64,000 bases of DNA from Novipirellula aureliae (GTDB taxonomy: Bacteria; Planctomycetota; Planctomycetia; Pirellulales; Pirellulaceae): positions 57,094 to 121,093 of the forward strand of contig NZ_SJPY01000011.1 of NCBI RefSeq assembly GCF_007860185.1, in the 5' to 3' direction. The translations under genes and the position numbers were made by a program. Positions 52,303 through 60,694 of the stretch are shown piece after piece (the stretch's first letter is position 1; each line of letters opens with the position of its first letter). Below the pieces are notes generated by a model, which saw nothing but the letters and a program-made list of their open reading frames with translations, was not told the DNA's origin and did no database searches.

Positions 52303-53835
52303 TTATTTGATGGAGTCTTTCCATGCTTGGTACTTTGCGAGCAGAGTGTTGAATCGCTCGGGTTCAGCCTGGGATAGGTCGGTGATTTCTGTCTCCTCTT
52401 TATTAAGATTATACAGACTCCAATTTTTCCCGTCCTCGGTCACCAGTTTCCAACCGTCATCGATGATGAACGACTGTCCGCCTCGGTTCATATAGATTGT
52501 GTCTTGGTGTTCGATCGGCTGGTCATCGATCACGTCGGCAAAGCTGGCTCCGAGGATTTCCCGCCCAGAGACTCCATTGAATGTTTCTGGATATTCCGCG
52601 TCTGAAATTTCCAAAAAGGTTGGCATGACGTTGGAAACGTGTGCGAATTTATCCGTGAAACGACCCGGATTCTTAATTCTATTGGGCCAATGAAGAATCA
52701 TGGGAGTTCGTGAACCGCCATTGTAGGCGCTCAATTTGCTCATGCGGTGCGGCGTGTTGGCAACGTTGCTCCAGCTACTGCCTATCGACAAGTACGTACC
52801 GACCTCGCCTGCGTTTTCGGGAACCTTCCGCGTGCCTACTTTTTCAGCGCCATTATCCGAGCAGAACAGAATCAGTGTTTTGTCAAAGACGCCCATCGAT
52901 TTGAGTTTATCCAGGACATCTCCGATTCTCTGATCGACACGGTCAATCATCGCGGCATGGATCTCCATCAGGGCTGCCTGATCCGATCGCTCTTTGGCAT
53001 TCATTGCTGACCAGTCCGCGTGCGTTGCCGGTGAGAGCGGGCATTGTTCCGGGTCAACCAGTCCCATGTCCACCTGCTTTTGATACCGAGCCTGACGAAT
53101 AGCCTGGTAACCAACATCGTAGGTCCCTTTGTATTTGGCAATATCTTTTGGCCAAGCCTGCAGTGGATAGTGCGGGGCGGTGTAGGCTAGATACAGAAAG
53201 AAGGGGGTCCCGGTTTCTTCCCTTTTCCATTGGTCTAAATACTCGAGCCCCTTGCTAGTAAAGGCATCGGTCGAATAAAAGCCTTGGGGGAAATAATGCT
53301 GATACTTCGGGTCTGTGGTTTCGAAGGTCAGTTCTTCATCGCACCAGTAGCGTATCTTACCTTCCTTGCTGCCGGGAACGGGTTCGCCTTCTCGCTGTAA
53401 TCCGGGGTTGAAATGGTTCGACATTCCATCCCGCAGCCCGTAATAGCGGTCGAAGCCACGATCAACGAGATTGATCGTGGAGTGATTTTTCCCAGAGGCA
53501 TAAGTGTGATATTCGACCTGCTTCAACACATGCCCCAACGTCGGATTGTTGTAGGTACGTTGCGATGCTCCGACGTTGGAACGTCCCATCAACAGGCTGA
53601 CCCGAGTCGCTCCACACTTGGCATTATTGAAGAAGCGACGGAATCGCACACCGCCTTTCGCCAAGGAGTCAATGTTGGGCGTTTCGATTTCCCCTCCGTA
53701 GCATCCGATATCCGACCATCCCATATCATCCACCATGATCAGTAGGATGTTCGGTTTTTCTGGTTGTGCCCCGGACACTGCTGTAACCGAAACAGACACG
53801 ATCACACAAACGCACAATCGTAGTAATGTTTTCAT
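52303..53835 (-). CDS. Secreted sulfatase (S1)
   Basis: A 510-residue protein with signal peptide MKTLLRLCVCVIVSVSVTAV. Metal site NILLIMVDDMGWSDIG; active-site motif AKCGATRVSLLMGR with Cys74, the residue converted to formylglycine. As in the sulfatase at 26738, the usual CxPSR proline is alanine (CGATR). The C-terminal half has CSDNGAEKVG and GGSRTPMILHWPNRI. The start 53835 is chosen over 53859 because it starts the signal peptide directly. It lies in a tight minus-strand run (sulfatase, sulfatase, GH29), with 12 bases to the downstream GH29 gene. The sulfated saccharide is unknown. Confidence 0.94.
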   Translation of the reverse strand: MKTLLRLCVCVIVSVSVTAVSGAQPEKPNILLIMVDDMGWSDIGCYGGEIETPNIDSLAKGGVRFRRFFNNAKCGATRVSLLMGRSNVGASQRTYNNPTLGHVLKQVEYHTYASGKNHSTINLVDRGFDRYYGLRDGMSNHFNPGLQREGEPVPGSKEGKIRYWCDEELTFETTDPKYQHYFPQGFYSTDAFTSKGLEYLDQWKREETGTPFFLYLAYTAPHYPLQAWPKDIAKYKGTYDVGYQAIRQARYQKQVDMGLVDPEQCPLSPATHADWSAMNAKERSDQAALMEIHAAMIDRVDQRIGDVLDKLKSMGVFDKTLILFCSDNGAEKVGTRKVPENAGEVGTYLSIGSSWSNVANTPHRMSKLSAYNGGSRTPMILHWPNRIKNPGRFTDKFAHVSNVMPTFLEISDAEYPETFNGVSGREILGASFADVIDDQPIEHQDTIYMNRGGQSFIIDDGWKLVTEDGKNWSLYNLNKEETEITDLSQAEPERFNTLLAKYQAWKDSIK

Positions 53836-53933
53836 CTCATTCTTTTCATGTATCGGCAACGGTACCGTGGAGGGGCTTCGTTAGGAGTGTGTACCTATCA
53901 TCTCTTGTGCTTCAACCAGATTTGTTTTTGAAG

Positions 53934-53997
53934 TTAGCCGTTTGGGCTGTTAGCCACGGTTCTGTTGAAAAAACGGAGCCAACGTCCAAACGGCTAA
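53934..53997. repeat. TTAGCCGTTTGG hairpin, 64 bp
   Basis: A perfect 12-bp terminal inverted repeat (TTAGCCGTTTGG and CCAAACGGCTAA) around a 40-base loop that contains GTTAGCCACGG and GGAGCCAAC. A half-copy lies near 41670 and a related variant at 63569-63626. It sits in the 177-base gap between two sulfatase genes. Confidence 0.85.
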
Positions 53998-54036
53998 TGT
54001 TGTCAACTAAAGTGCTTCTCCCCCCTCCAAAGGGCA

Positions 54037-55863
54037 CTAGTTCGCAGGGATCGCCTGATTCGAATAGGCCCCGTTTTGTCCAACCTCTGGATAGCTGACC
54101 AAGAAATTGTTTTCGTCAACCAAGTTCAGATAATAGTGCGTCGTCCCGGCCGGCAGTTCGACGGATGCCGTCGTACTGTCCTTCAACGTGGCCGTCGTCC
54201 GAAACCATTCCTCATGCGTTTTGCCGCCGTTGAGCGTATAGAGCAGATCCGCCCGCACCACTTTGGCACCGTTTTCAGTAAAGACGAATTCGACCGAATT
54301 CCCGGTAGCTTTATGAGAATTGACGGTGCATACCGAAGACTGTCCGGGCATCGTCTTATTCGAGGGGTTATAGTACGGATAGCTCGCGTCCATCTCGGTC
54401 AGTATTTCGGTTAGCCGAGCATTCATTGCGGCCGCCTTTTCCGGCATCTTCGCGGCTAGGTTATTGGCCTCTTCAATATCCACCCGCACTCGTTTTCCAT
54501 TTTCGGTTCGATAGAGCTGGAAAACTTCGAGTTCAGGTGTCCCATCGTTGTTCACGTGGTCATAGTTTCGGATTAACTTATAATCGCCGACAATCAATGT
54601 GCTTTCCAAACTATTGCCATGCGGGAAATGCCACATCGTTGTGTCACGCACCGAACCATTGGTATCTTTAACCATCGTCGGGTCTTTGGGGTCACCCAAC
54701 AGGAGTGGTGCCAGGTCGCAGCCATCAAGATTCTTGCCCTCCGGCCGTTGCGAACCTGTCAACGAAAGAATGGTCGGATAGAAATCAAGGCCGTTCACCC
54801 GTACATCGGATTGCACGCCTGCCGAAATGCCAGGGCCGACGATCATCATTGGCACGCGGGTACCACCCTCTTTCGCAGAGGATTTCCCTCGATCCAAGGG
54901 TGTATTGTCCGTGTAGCCTTTCACGCCTCCGTTATCGGAGGCAAAGATGATGTAGGTATTTTCGCTCAGCATATGACCCGGCCACCGCGGATCCTCGGTG
55001 GTTTCCAAATATTGGAAAACCTGCCCGACATAATAATCGAGAGACTCAACCATCGCCCCGTAGAAGGGATTCTTCTGCCCTATCATGCTCTTGTCGTTCT
55101 GTGGCTGTGGTTCTACACCCATTCGCTCGGCATACTTCTTCAGCAAGGCCTCATTGCGTGTAACAATCGGTGAGTGGACCAACCAGGTGCAGTAGTAGAG
55201 GAAAAAGGGTTTATCCTTATTTTCGCGTAGAAACGTTAAGGCATCCTCATTATTTTGGTGGTAAGGAAAACCGTTCGCGTCCAGGCGATAGGGATCATCC
55301 TTCGCCGTCGTGGCAAAACCGCTGAGACGGTTGTCCATGCCTCGCGAGCTGTGTGCACCTCGAGTCGAACGAGTGTAATCGAATCCCACATCCGCTGGCT
55401 GTGGGAAAGCAGAATGATTGATTGCAATGTGCCATTTGCCCGCATGCCCTGATGTATAGCCGTTGGCTTTCATCGCTCGTGCGAGCGTGAACGTGTCCTC
55501 CGGCATCCGACCGCTGTACCAAGGATCAATCATCCGCGAGCGACTATTACGCGGGGCCGGCGGACGCCCGCCCACCACGTGCGTCTTCTGGGCCCGGGCC
55601 GGATGGTTCCCACTCAATATGGCACAGCGAGACGGCGAACAGGTCGGTGCAGGCGAATAGGCCTGCCAGAACATTACACCTTTTTTTGCAAAGGCATCCA
55701 GATTCGGTGTGTCATAGGCCGATGGGGCGTCGACGTCATAGCACTTCAAGTCTTGCCAGCCTAGGTCGTCCGCCAGAATCAACACCACGTTGGGTTTGGG
55801 CTGAGCATAGAGCGACGAAGTGGACAACAGCACCACGCATAGACACTGTATTAGGTTTCTCAT
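54037..55863 (-). CDS. Secreted sulfatase (S1) with C-terminal beta-domain
   Basis: A 608-residue protein, signal MRNLIQCLCVVLLSTSSLYA. Metal site NVVLILADDLGWQDLKC; canonical active-site motif TCSPSRCAILSGNHPAR with Cys75 as the formylglycine precursor. FASDNGGVKGYTDNTPLDRG and GGTRVPMMIVGPG follow. The last ~100 residues form an extra beta-sandwich (RADLLYTLNGGKTHEEWFRT) seen in some planctomycete sulfatases. It differs from the other two sulfatases in this window by the classical CSPSR core and by length, so it probably belongs to another S1 subfamily with a different regiospecificity. It is first in the minus-strand run 55863-50452. Confidence 0.95.
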   Translation of the reverse strand: MRNLIQCLCVVLLSTSSLYAQPKPNVVLILADDLGWQDLKCYDVDAPSAYDTPNLDAFAKKGVMFWQAYSPAPTCSPSRCAILSGNHPARAQKTHVVGGRPPAPRNSRSRMIDPWYSGRMPEDTFTLARAMKANGYTSGHAGKWHIAINHSAFPQPADVGFDYTRSTRGAHSSRGMDNRLSGFATTAKDDPYRLDANGFPYHQNNEDALTFLRENKDKPFFLYYCTWLVHSPIVTRNEALLKKYAERMGVEPQPQNDKSMIGQKNPFYGAMVESLDYYVGQVFQYLETTEDPRWPGHMLSENTYIIFASDNGGVKGYTDNTPLDRGKSSAKEGGTRVPMMIVGPGISAGVQSDVRVNGLDFYPTILSLTGSQRPEGKNLDGCDLAPLLLGDPKDPTMVKDTNGSVRDTTMWHFPHGNSLESTLIVGDYKLIRNYDHVNNDGTPELEVFQLYRTENGKRVRVDIEEANNLAAKMPEKAAAMNARLTEILTEMDASYPYYNPSNKTMPGQSSVCTVNSHKATGNSVEFVFTENGAKVVRADLLYTLNGGKTHEEWFRTTATLKDSTTASVELPAGTTHYYLNLVDENNFLVSYPEVGQNGAYSNQAIPAN

Positions 55864-55994
55864 GTTTTTTCTTTAGGAAAGGTTCTTTAGAAGAATCGGT
55901 GGGGATGGTACTCGAAGAATGCTGCTTACGCCACTGGTTCGATTCACCTCGCCATGACCCGCCTCATTCTCCGTCAACTGAAATGAACATCGGC

Positions 55995-57431
55995 TCATTT
56001 CGATTTTTCAGATAGGTTCTCAGAGGCAGAATCCGCCGTCGACGCGGGTGGTTGATTCTCTACGATCAGCTTAATGACGGTGTCCACCGAGTCCCATGAA
56101 TCACTGGCGTCGAGGGTTATCTTTACCTGGCTTGATGTCTGAGAAAAACCGCAAGCGTTGCCTGTCCGTAAGTTAACTGCAGAGCTGTATTCTCTACCGT
56201 CAGCTGGTGCATCAATGGTTAGAGTGGTTCCAGAAGGCGATTTCAATACGTGAAGATATTCATCGTTACCATCAGCTGATCGGGTTGCAATGCCCCAATC
56301 CAAATCGCTGATATTTGTTTTATCAGCTGTTGGCCATGAATCACTTGGGACTGTACTTTTAATCGACTCGCCCACGTCATCAATCATGGTTCCTAAACCT
56401 GTCATGCCGGATAGTATACCTTTATTCCAAGAAATAGTTTTCGTTGGGTAGGGACCAATTGCCCAAGCCACTCCACCACCTTCTTCGTTAACTCCAGCTT
56501 GCAGAACGGTGTACTTATACATCTGCTCACTTGTGTAACGAATCGTTCCTGGTTCAGCAGACCAACTTCTGTCGGAAACAAAAGAAACCGACCTCTCGTA
56601 GCCAGGCCAAGTTTCCTCATCGGATTTGTCCGCACCTGAATAACCACCTAGACCTTTGAAATTGGCGGCAACTGACTTGACCTCAACCGCACCGAAATCG
56701 GAACTCTCGTTAGCAAAGCCATTAGCTATTAGAACGGCATCCGGCATGATGGCTCTAACCGTTTCCCCTATACGTTTCGTATCGGTACAACCATAGATCA
56801 AACCTTTATCAAACCAGAAGCCTTTAAATTGTGTCTTATAGCGATCTGTAATTTCGGCGATCATCTCATTGATGAAGTTGTTGTAGATGGTTGTTTTCGT
56901 TTTCCTGTCAATATAACCAACCGCTGCTTGTTCTGCAGGAGAAAAGTTATGAGCCTCCGAAGGTTGAATATAAAAATAGACATCAATACCTTTCGCGTCA
57001 CAGGCGTCTAATAATTCCTGCAATACGTCTCGCTGAGAGCTATGACCTTGCCCTCTCCACTGAGTCATCTTAGCACTGGGGTATAATGGATGCATCCTCA
57101 GATGCCATGCAGTGAAAATAAGATACTCTGGACTCATTTTAGCGATGTCGTCCACAAATCCTTGCACGTCAAAATTATCCGCCGCCCCATCGACATTCTT
57201 TTGTTTAGAGCCATCAGGATATGGTGTCATCGAACCATAATGTACAAAGATGCCATAGCTTTTATGGGCATAAGCATCACGGTTGTCGGTCGTGGATGTG
57301 GCATCCTGGCCGTAACCTAGTGCCGGCATAACAAGCAAGGAAAACCAAACAGACATCAGACGACCTCCGAAAACTACTTTTCGAGATTGATCTGATTGTG
57401 TTTGTCCGGTTTGAGGTGTGGCGGTTTTCAT
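55995..57431 (-). CDS. GH29-like fucosidase, tandem copy A
   Basis: A 478-residue secreted protein. After the signal region (FSLLVMPALGYGQ) comes HKSYGIFVHYGSMTPYPDGS, then YLIFTAWHLRMHPLYPSAKM and the probable nucleophile strand KGFWFDKGLIYG with Asp208. The His pair of other GH29 proteins (KHHDGF) is AWHLR here, so the active site is divergent. A beta-domain of ~100 residues ends the protein. It is a near-duplicate of the next gene upstream; the last ~300 bases are identical at DNA level. Exo-fucosidase activity is likely but specificity may differ from the larger GH29 copies. It lies in an AT-richer stretch than its surroundings. Confidence 0.85.
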   Translation of the reverse strand: MKTATPQTGQTQSDQSRKVVFGGRLMSVWFSLLVMPALGYGQDATSTTDNRDAYAHKSYGIFVHYGSMTPYPDGSKQKNVDGAADNFDVQGFVDDIAKMSPEYLIFTAWHLRMHPLYPSAKMTQWRGQGHSSQRDVLQELLDACDAKGIDVYFYIQPSEAHNFSPAEQAAVGYIDRKTKTTIYNNFINEMIAEITDRYKTQFKGFWFDKGLIYGCTDTKRIGETVRAIMPDAVLIANGFANESSDFGAVEVKSVAANFKGLGGYSGADKSDEETWPGYERSVSFVSDRSWSAEPGTIRYTSEQMYKYTVLQAGVNEEGGGVAWAIGPYPTKTISWNKGILSGMTGLGTMIDDVGESIKSTVPSDSWPTADKTNISDLDWGIATRSADGNDEYLHVLKSPSGTTLTIDAPADGREYSSAVNLRTGNACGFSQTSSQVKITLDASDSWDSVDTVIKLIVENQPPASTADSASENLSEKSK

Positions 57432-57504
57432 GGTGACTCTTCGGTTGGAGTATTCTTAGACTTTAATCGTTCGCGGTTGCTTGGTTTTTGATTTCTATTT
57501 CATG

Positions 57505-57660
57505 GTTCCGGCGGCGTTCCGCGGCAAAAGTTTCAACCGCACTTCTCGATGAGGAACTCAGAGGCTTCGTCGAACGGTACAAACACGCCGCGCCAAGATC
57601 ACAACGGGGCTGAATAAAATATCCTTGAAGGCTTGACCGTCTTTTAGCTACCCAACGAAC
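57505..57660 (+). pseudogene. IS256-like transposase fragment (copy carried with GH29 duplication)
   Basis: Plus-strand DNA between the tandem GH29 genes matches 59190-59345 over about 150 bases with few changes. Short frames read EELRGFVERYKHAA and, after a shift, ILEGLTVF, as in the C-terminal part of IS256/Mutator-type transposases. It stops abruptly at the 3' end of the second GH29 copy. It marks the boundary of the duplication unit. Confidence 0.6.
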
Positions 57661-57669
57661 GCCATCGGC

Positions 57670-59103
57670 TCATTTCGATTTTTCAGATAGGTTCTCAGAG
57701 GCAGAATCCGCCGTCGACGCGGGTGGTTGATTCTCTACGATCAGCTTAATGACGGTGTCCACCGAGTCCCATGAATCACTGGCGTCGAGGGTTATCTTTA
57801 CCTGGCTTGATGTCTGAGAAAAACCGCAAGCGTTGCCTGTCCGTAAGTTAACTGCAGAGCTGTATTCTCTACCGTCAGCTGGTGCATCAATGGTTAGAGT
57901 GGTTCCAGAAGGCGATTTCAATACGTGAAGATATTCATCGTTACCATCAGCTGATCGGGTTGCAATGCCCCAATCCAAATCACGGATCGTTGTTCCTTCC
58001 GCTGTTGGCCATGAATCACTTGGGACGGTGCCTTTAATCGACTCACCCACTGCATCAATCATGGCTCCTAAATCTGTCATACCGGATAGTACCCCGGAAT
58101 TCCAAGATATCGTTTTCGTTGGGTAGGGGCCAATTGCCCACGCCACGCCACCACCTTCTTCGTTAACTCCAGCTTGCAGAACGGTGAATTTATACATCTG
58201 CTCACTTGTGTAACGAATCTTTCCTCTTGGTTCCGCAACCCAACTTCGGTCTGAAACAAAAGAAATCGATCTCTCGTAGCCAGGCCAACTTTCCTCATCT
58301 GTCATCGAAACAGTGTAGCCATCTCTTCCGAAAGTAACTTTAGGATTCTTTGTCTCAAGCGCGCCATAATCTGCGCTCTCGTTAGCGAACGTATTAGCGA
58401 TCAGAACGGCATCCGGCATGATGGCTCGAATCGTTTCCCCTATACGTTTTGTATTTGTACAACGATAGGACAAGCCTTTATCAAACCAGAATCCCTTAAA
58501 TTGTGTCTTATAGCGATCTGTGATTTCGGCGATCATCTCATTGAGGAAATTGTTGTAGGTTTCTGTTTTCGTGCTTCTATCAACATAGCCAACCGCAGCT
58601 TGATCTGCAGCCGTATAGTTATGAGCTTCCGAAGGTTGAATATAAAAATAGACATCGATACCTTTCGCATCACAGGCATCTAATAGTTCCTGCAATACAT
58701 CTCGTCGAGAGCTATGATCTTCACCTCTCCATTGGGTCATCTTAGCACTGGGGTACAATGGTTCCTGCCAAAGATGCCATGCAGTGAAAATAAGATATTC
58801 TGGACTCATTTTAGCGATGTCGTCCACAAACCCTTGCACATCAAAATTATCCGCCGCCTCATCGACGTTTTTTAAACGAGAGCCATCAGGATAGGGCGTC
58901 ATCGAACCATAATGAACGAAAATGCCATAGCTTTTATGGGCATAAGCATCACGGTTCTCGGTAGTGGATGTGGCACTCTGGCCGTAACCTAGTGCCGGCA
59001 TAACAAGCAAGGAAAACAAAACTGACATCAGACGACCTCCGAAAACTACTTTTCGAGATTGATTTGATTGTGTTTGTTCGGTTTGAGGCGTGGCGGTTTT
59101 CAT
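57670..59103 (-). CDS. GH29-like fucosidase, tandem copy B
   Basis: A 477-residue secreted protein, paralog of the downstream gene. Same layout: signal peptide, HKSYGIFVHYGSMTPYPDGS, YLIFTAWHLWQEPLYPSAKM and the nucleophile strand KGFWFDKGLSYR with Asp208. The middle differs from copy A at many positions (for example around residues 230-250), but the C-terminal ~100 residues and their DNA are identical. This mosaic implies recombination or gene conversion after duplication. The first ~45 residues are also almost unchanged. The upstream region carries the IS256-like remnant. Both copies are probably expressed from similar promoters. Substrate unknown beyond alpha-L-fucosides. Confidence 0.85.
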   Translation of the reverse strand: MKTATPQTEQTQSNQSRKVVFGGRLMSVLFSLLVMPALGYGQSATSTTENRDAYAHKSYGIFVHYGSMTPYPDGSRLKNVDEAADNFDVQGFVDDIAKMSPEYLIFTAWHLWQEPLYPSAKMTQWRGEDHSSRRDVLQELLDACDAKGIDVYFYIQPSEAHNYTAADQAAVGYVDRSTKTETYNNFLNEMIAEITDRYKTQFKGFWFDKGLSYRCTNTKRIGETIRAIMPDAVLIANTFANESADYGALETKNPKVTFGRDGYTVSMTDEESWPGYERSISFVSDRSWVAEPRGKIRYTSEQMYKFTVLQAGVNEEGGGVAWAIGPYPTKTISWNSGVLSGMTDLGAMIDAVGESIKGTVPSDSWPTAEGTTIRDLDWGIATRSADGNDEYLHVLKSPSGTTLTIDAPADGREYSSAVNLRTGNACGFSQTSSQVKITLDASDSWDSVDTVIKLIVENQPPASTADSASENLSEKSK

Positions 59104-59189
59104 GGTGACCTTTTTTGTTGAGTGTAATATTTGACTTAAATCGTTCGCGGTTGACTGGTTTTCAGTCGTTTTTGGTTTCTACTTCATGG

Positions 59190-59523
59190 TTCAGGCGGCG
59201 TTCCGCGGCAAAAGCTTCAACCATACTTCTTGACGAAGAACTCAGAGGCTTCGTCGAACGCTACAAACACGCCGCGCCAAAGTTCACAACGGGGCTGAAT
59301 ATAATATCCTTGAAGGCTTGACCGTCTTTCAGCTACCCGAAGAACCCGTCGGAGAATGCGAACCACCAACATGCTCGAACGACAGGCCAGAGAAATCAAA
59401 CGTCGCACGCATGTTGCTTTATCGATGAAACCTTCGGCTTTCCTCACAACAAGCGGTACTAAAAAGTGGAACGGTTCACTGGGGAAAATCGGTAGACGAT
59501 TGAGATGCTTTGCCTTTGGGTGA
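59190..59523 (+). pseudogene. IS256-like transposase remnant (C-terminal)
   Basis: The plus strand reads EELRGFVERYKHAAPKF, then in shifted frames ILEGLTVFQLPEEPVG and RTTNMLERQAREIKRRTHVA. The order matches the end of IS256/Mutator-type transposases, where 'EGLTVFQLPE.HR..LRTTN.LER.N.E.KRRT.V' is conserved. Several frame breaks and no start make it a pseudogene. It overlaps the 3' end of the minus-strand gene at 59476, suggesting that this gene arrived next to an old insertion. Confidence 0.7.
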
Positions 59524-60570
59524 CACGTCATCATTATTTTGCCCCCACGCTATGGATGATGTAACCTTTTCAAGGTCCAAGGTAACGAAACAATGTTCAA
59601 ACTTCCGGGTATAGACATATCCATCCTTGACAGCTTTGCCTAAGGGTTTTCCCATTTCTTTATCAAAGTCTTCATGGTACTCCATTAATACATCTGCGCC
59701 CCATAATCCATTTCCAGCCCAACGATAATAGGTGTTTTCATGAGCTACAATTAGATAGGCCGCATGACTAAAAGTATGGTCGGTACCCCAGATGCCGTCG
59801 TTGTCATTAGCCGAAAAAAGAATCATAACCTTATCGTTTGGTACGGTCATACAAGTGTCGATCATCATTTGCGCTGCGTCCTTCGTATCCAGTTCTCTTC
59901 TGAACCAGCTATCTACAAATACACCAGCACAATGCTCAAGAAAGTCCGGGCCAGTCTTGAAACTTGTCTCTCCCTTGGGATTAAATCCATTCATCAGTGA
60001 CAATCCATGCATCCGCTCCATAATGCTTTTTGCCTGCTCCCCATTCCTGCTGTAAACCCCCTCAAGGCCATCGATAAAAACCCCCTCAAGTTCACTACTG
60101 TCCACAAGGGTATTCATCGTTTCAACATACCAGTCATTGCGTGCAGAATTGTTGAGATCCCAATCGTATTTACCGTTACCTATTTTAGTTGCCCACTCCG
60201 GGTGGACTGCGAGTGCCTCTTTTGTTGATTCATTCCATGCTGGATAAGCTCTCCGGATACTATAGATTGTGATAGGTTTACACCTTGGGTTGAGCGACTT
60301 TAAATGAGCCGCCTCATCCATACTGGATTTCTCATGTGAGGGATTGCCATACCTACGGTTCAAATGTGTTTTCTCAAAACAGAAAATCTCGTGGTGATCC
60401 CTGATAAACTCATATTGTTTCTGAGTAAATCCACTAGAAGCAGACGTATGACCGTAAAGACGAGTTTTTTTCCACTCGCCAGCATAGCCGGGTTGTGCCT
60501 GAATGGGCGTCGTTGCATTGACGGTCAATAAGAGCACAATGAAGTTAACGGTTGTTCTTAAAGTTCTCAT
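59476..60570 (-). CDS. Putative TIM-barrel glycoside hydrolase (GHL15-like)
   Basis: A 364-residue secreted protein with signal peptide MRTLRTTVNFIVLLLTVNAT. The body shows a barrel-like order of strands: FIRDHHEIFCFEKTH, NPRCKPITIYSIRRAYPAWN, HPEWATKIGNGKYDWDLNNS, ARNDWYVETMNTL and the strand LEGVFIDGLEG, whose Asp and Glu could be catalytic. The pattern resembles hypothetical glycosyl hydrolase family GHL15, but no characterised member is recognised. It is the AT-richest-looking gene here and uses codons unlike its neighbours. It lies between GH29 copy B and a GH95 gene on the same strand, so a sugar-chain role is likely. The last codons overlap IS256-like debris. Confidence 0.65.
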   Translation of the reverse strand: MRTLRTTVNFIVLLLTVNATTPIQAQPGYAGEWKKTRLYGHTSASSGFTQKQYEFIRDHHEIFCFEKTHLNRRYGNPSHEKSSMDEAAHLKSLNPRCKPITIYSIRRAYPAWNESTKEALAVHPEWATKIGNGKYDWDLNNSARNDWYVETMNTLVDSSELEGVFIDGLEGVYSRNGEQAKSIMERMHGLSLMNGFNPKGETSFKTGPDFLEHCAGVFVDSWFRRELDTKDAAQMMIDTCMTVPNDKVMILFSANDNDGIWGTDHTFSHAAYLIVAHENTYYRWAGNGLWGADVLMEYHEDFDKEMGKPLGKAVKDGYVYTRKFEHCFVTLDLEKVTSSIAWGQNNDDVSPKGKASQSSTDFPQ

Positions 60571-60694
60571 TTCTACTACTTCAATTAGGCTTCATTGTTG
60601 AATCACAATAAGCTGGAAATGGAGGCCTAAAGCCCCCATTTCCTTGAGCATGAGCTAGTAAAACCATACAGCGAATTGTGGCCTTTGAGACGGG

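Noticed and set aside
54076..55173. Plus-strand frames over the sulfatase at 54037
   Set aside because: They are shadows of a long, well-conserved sulfatase on the other strand.
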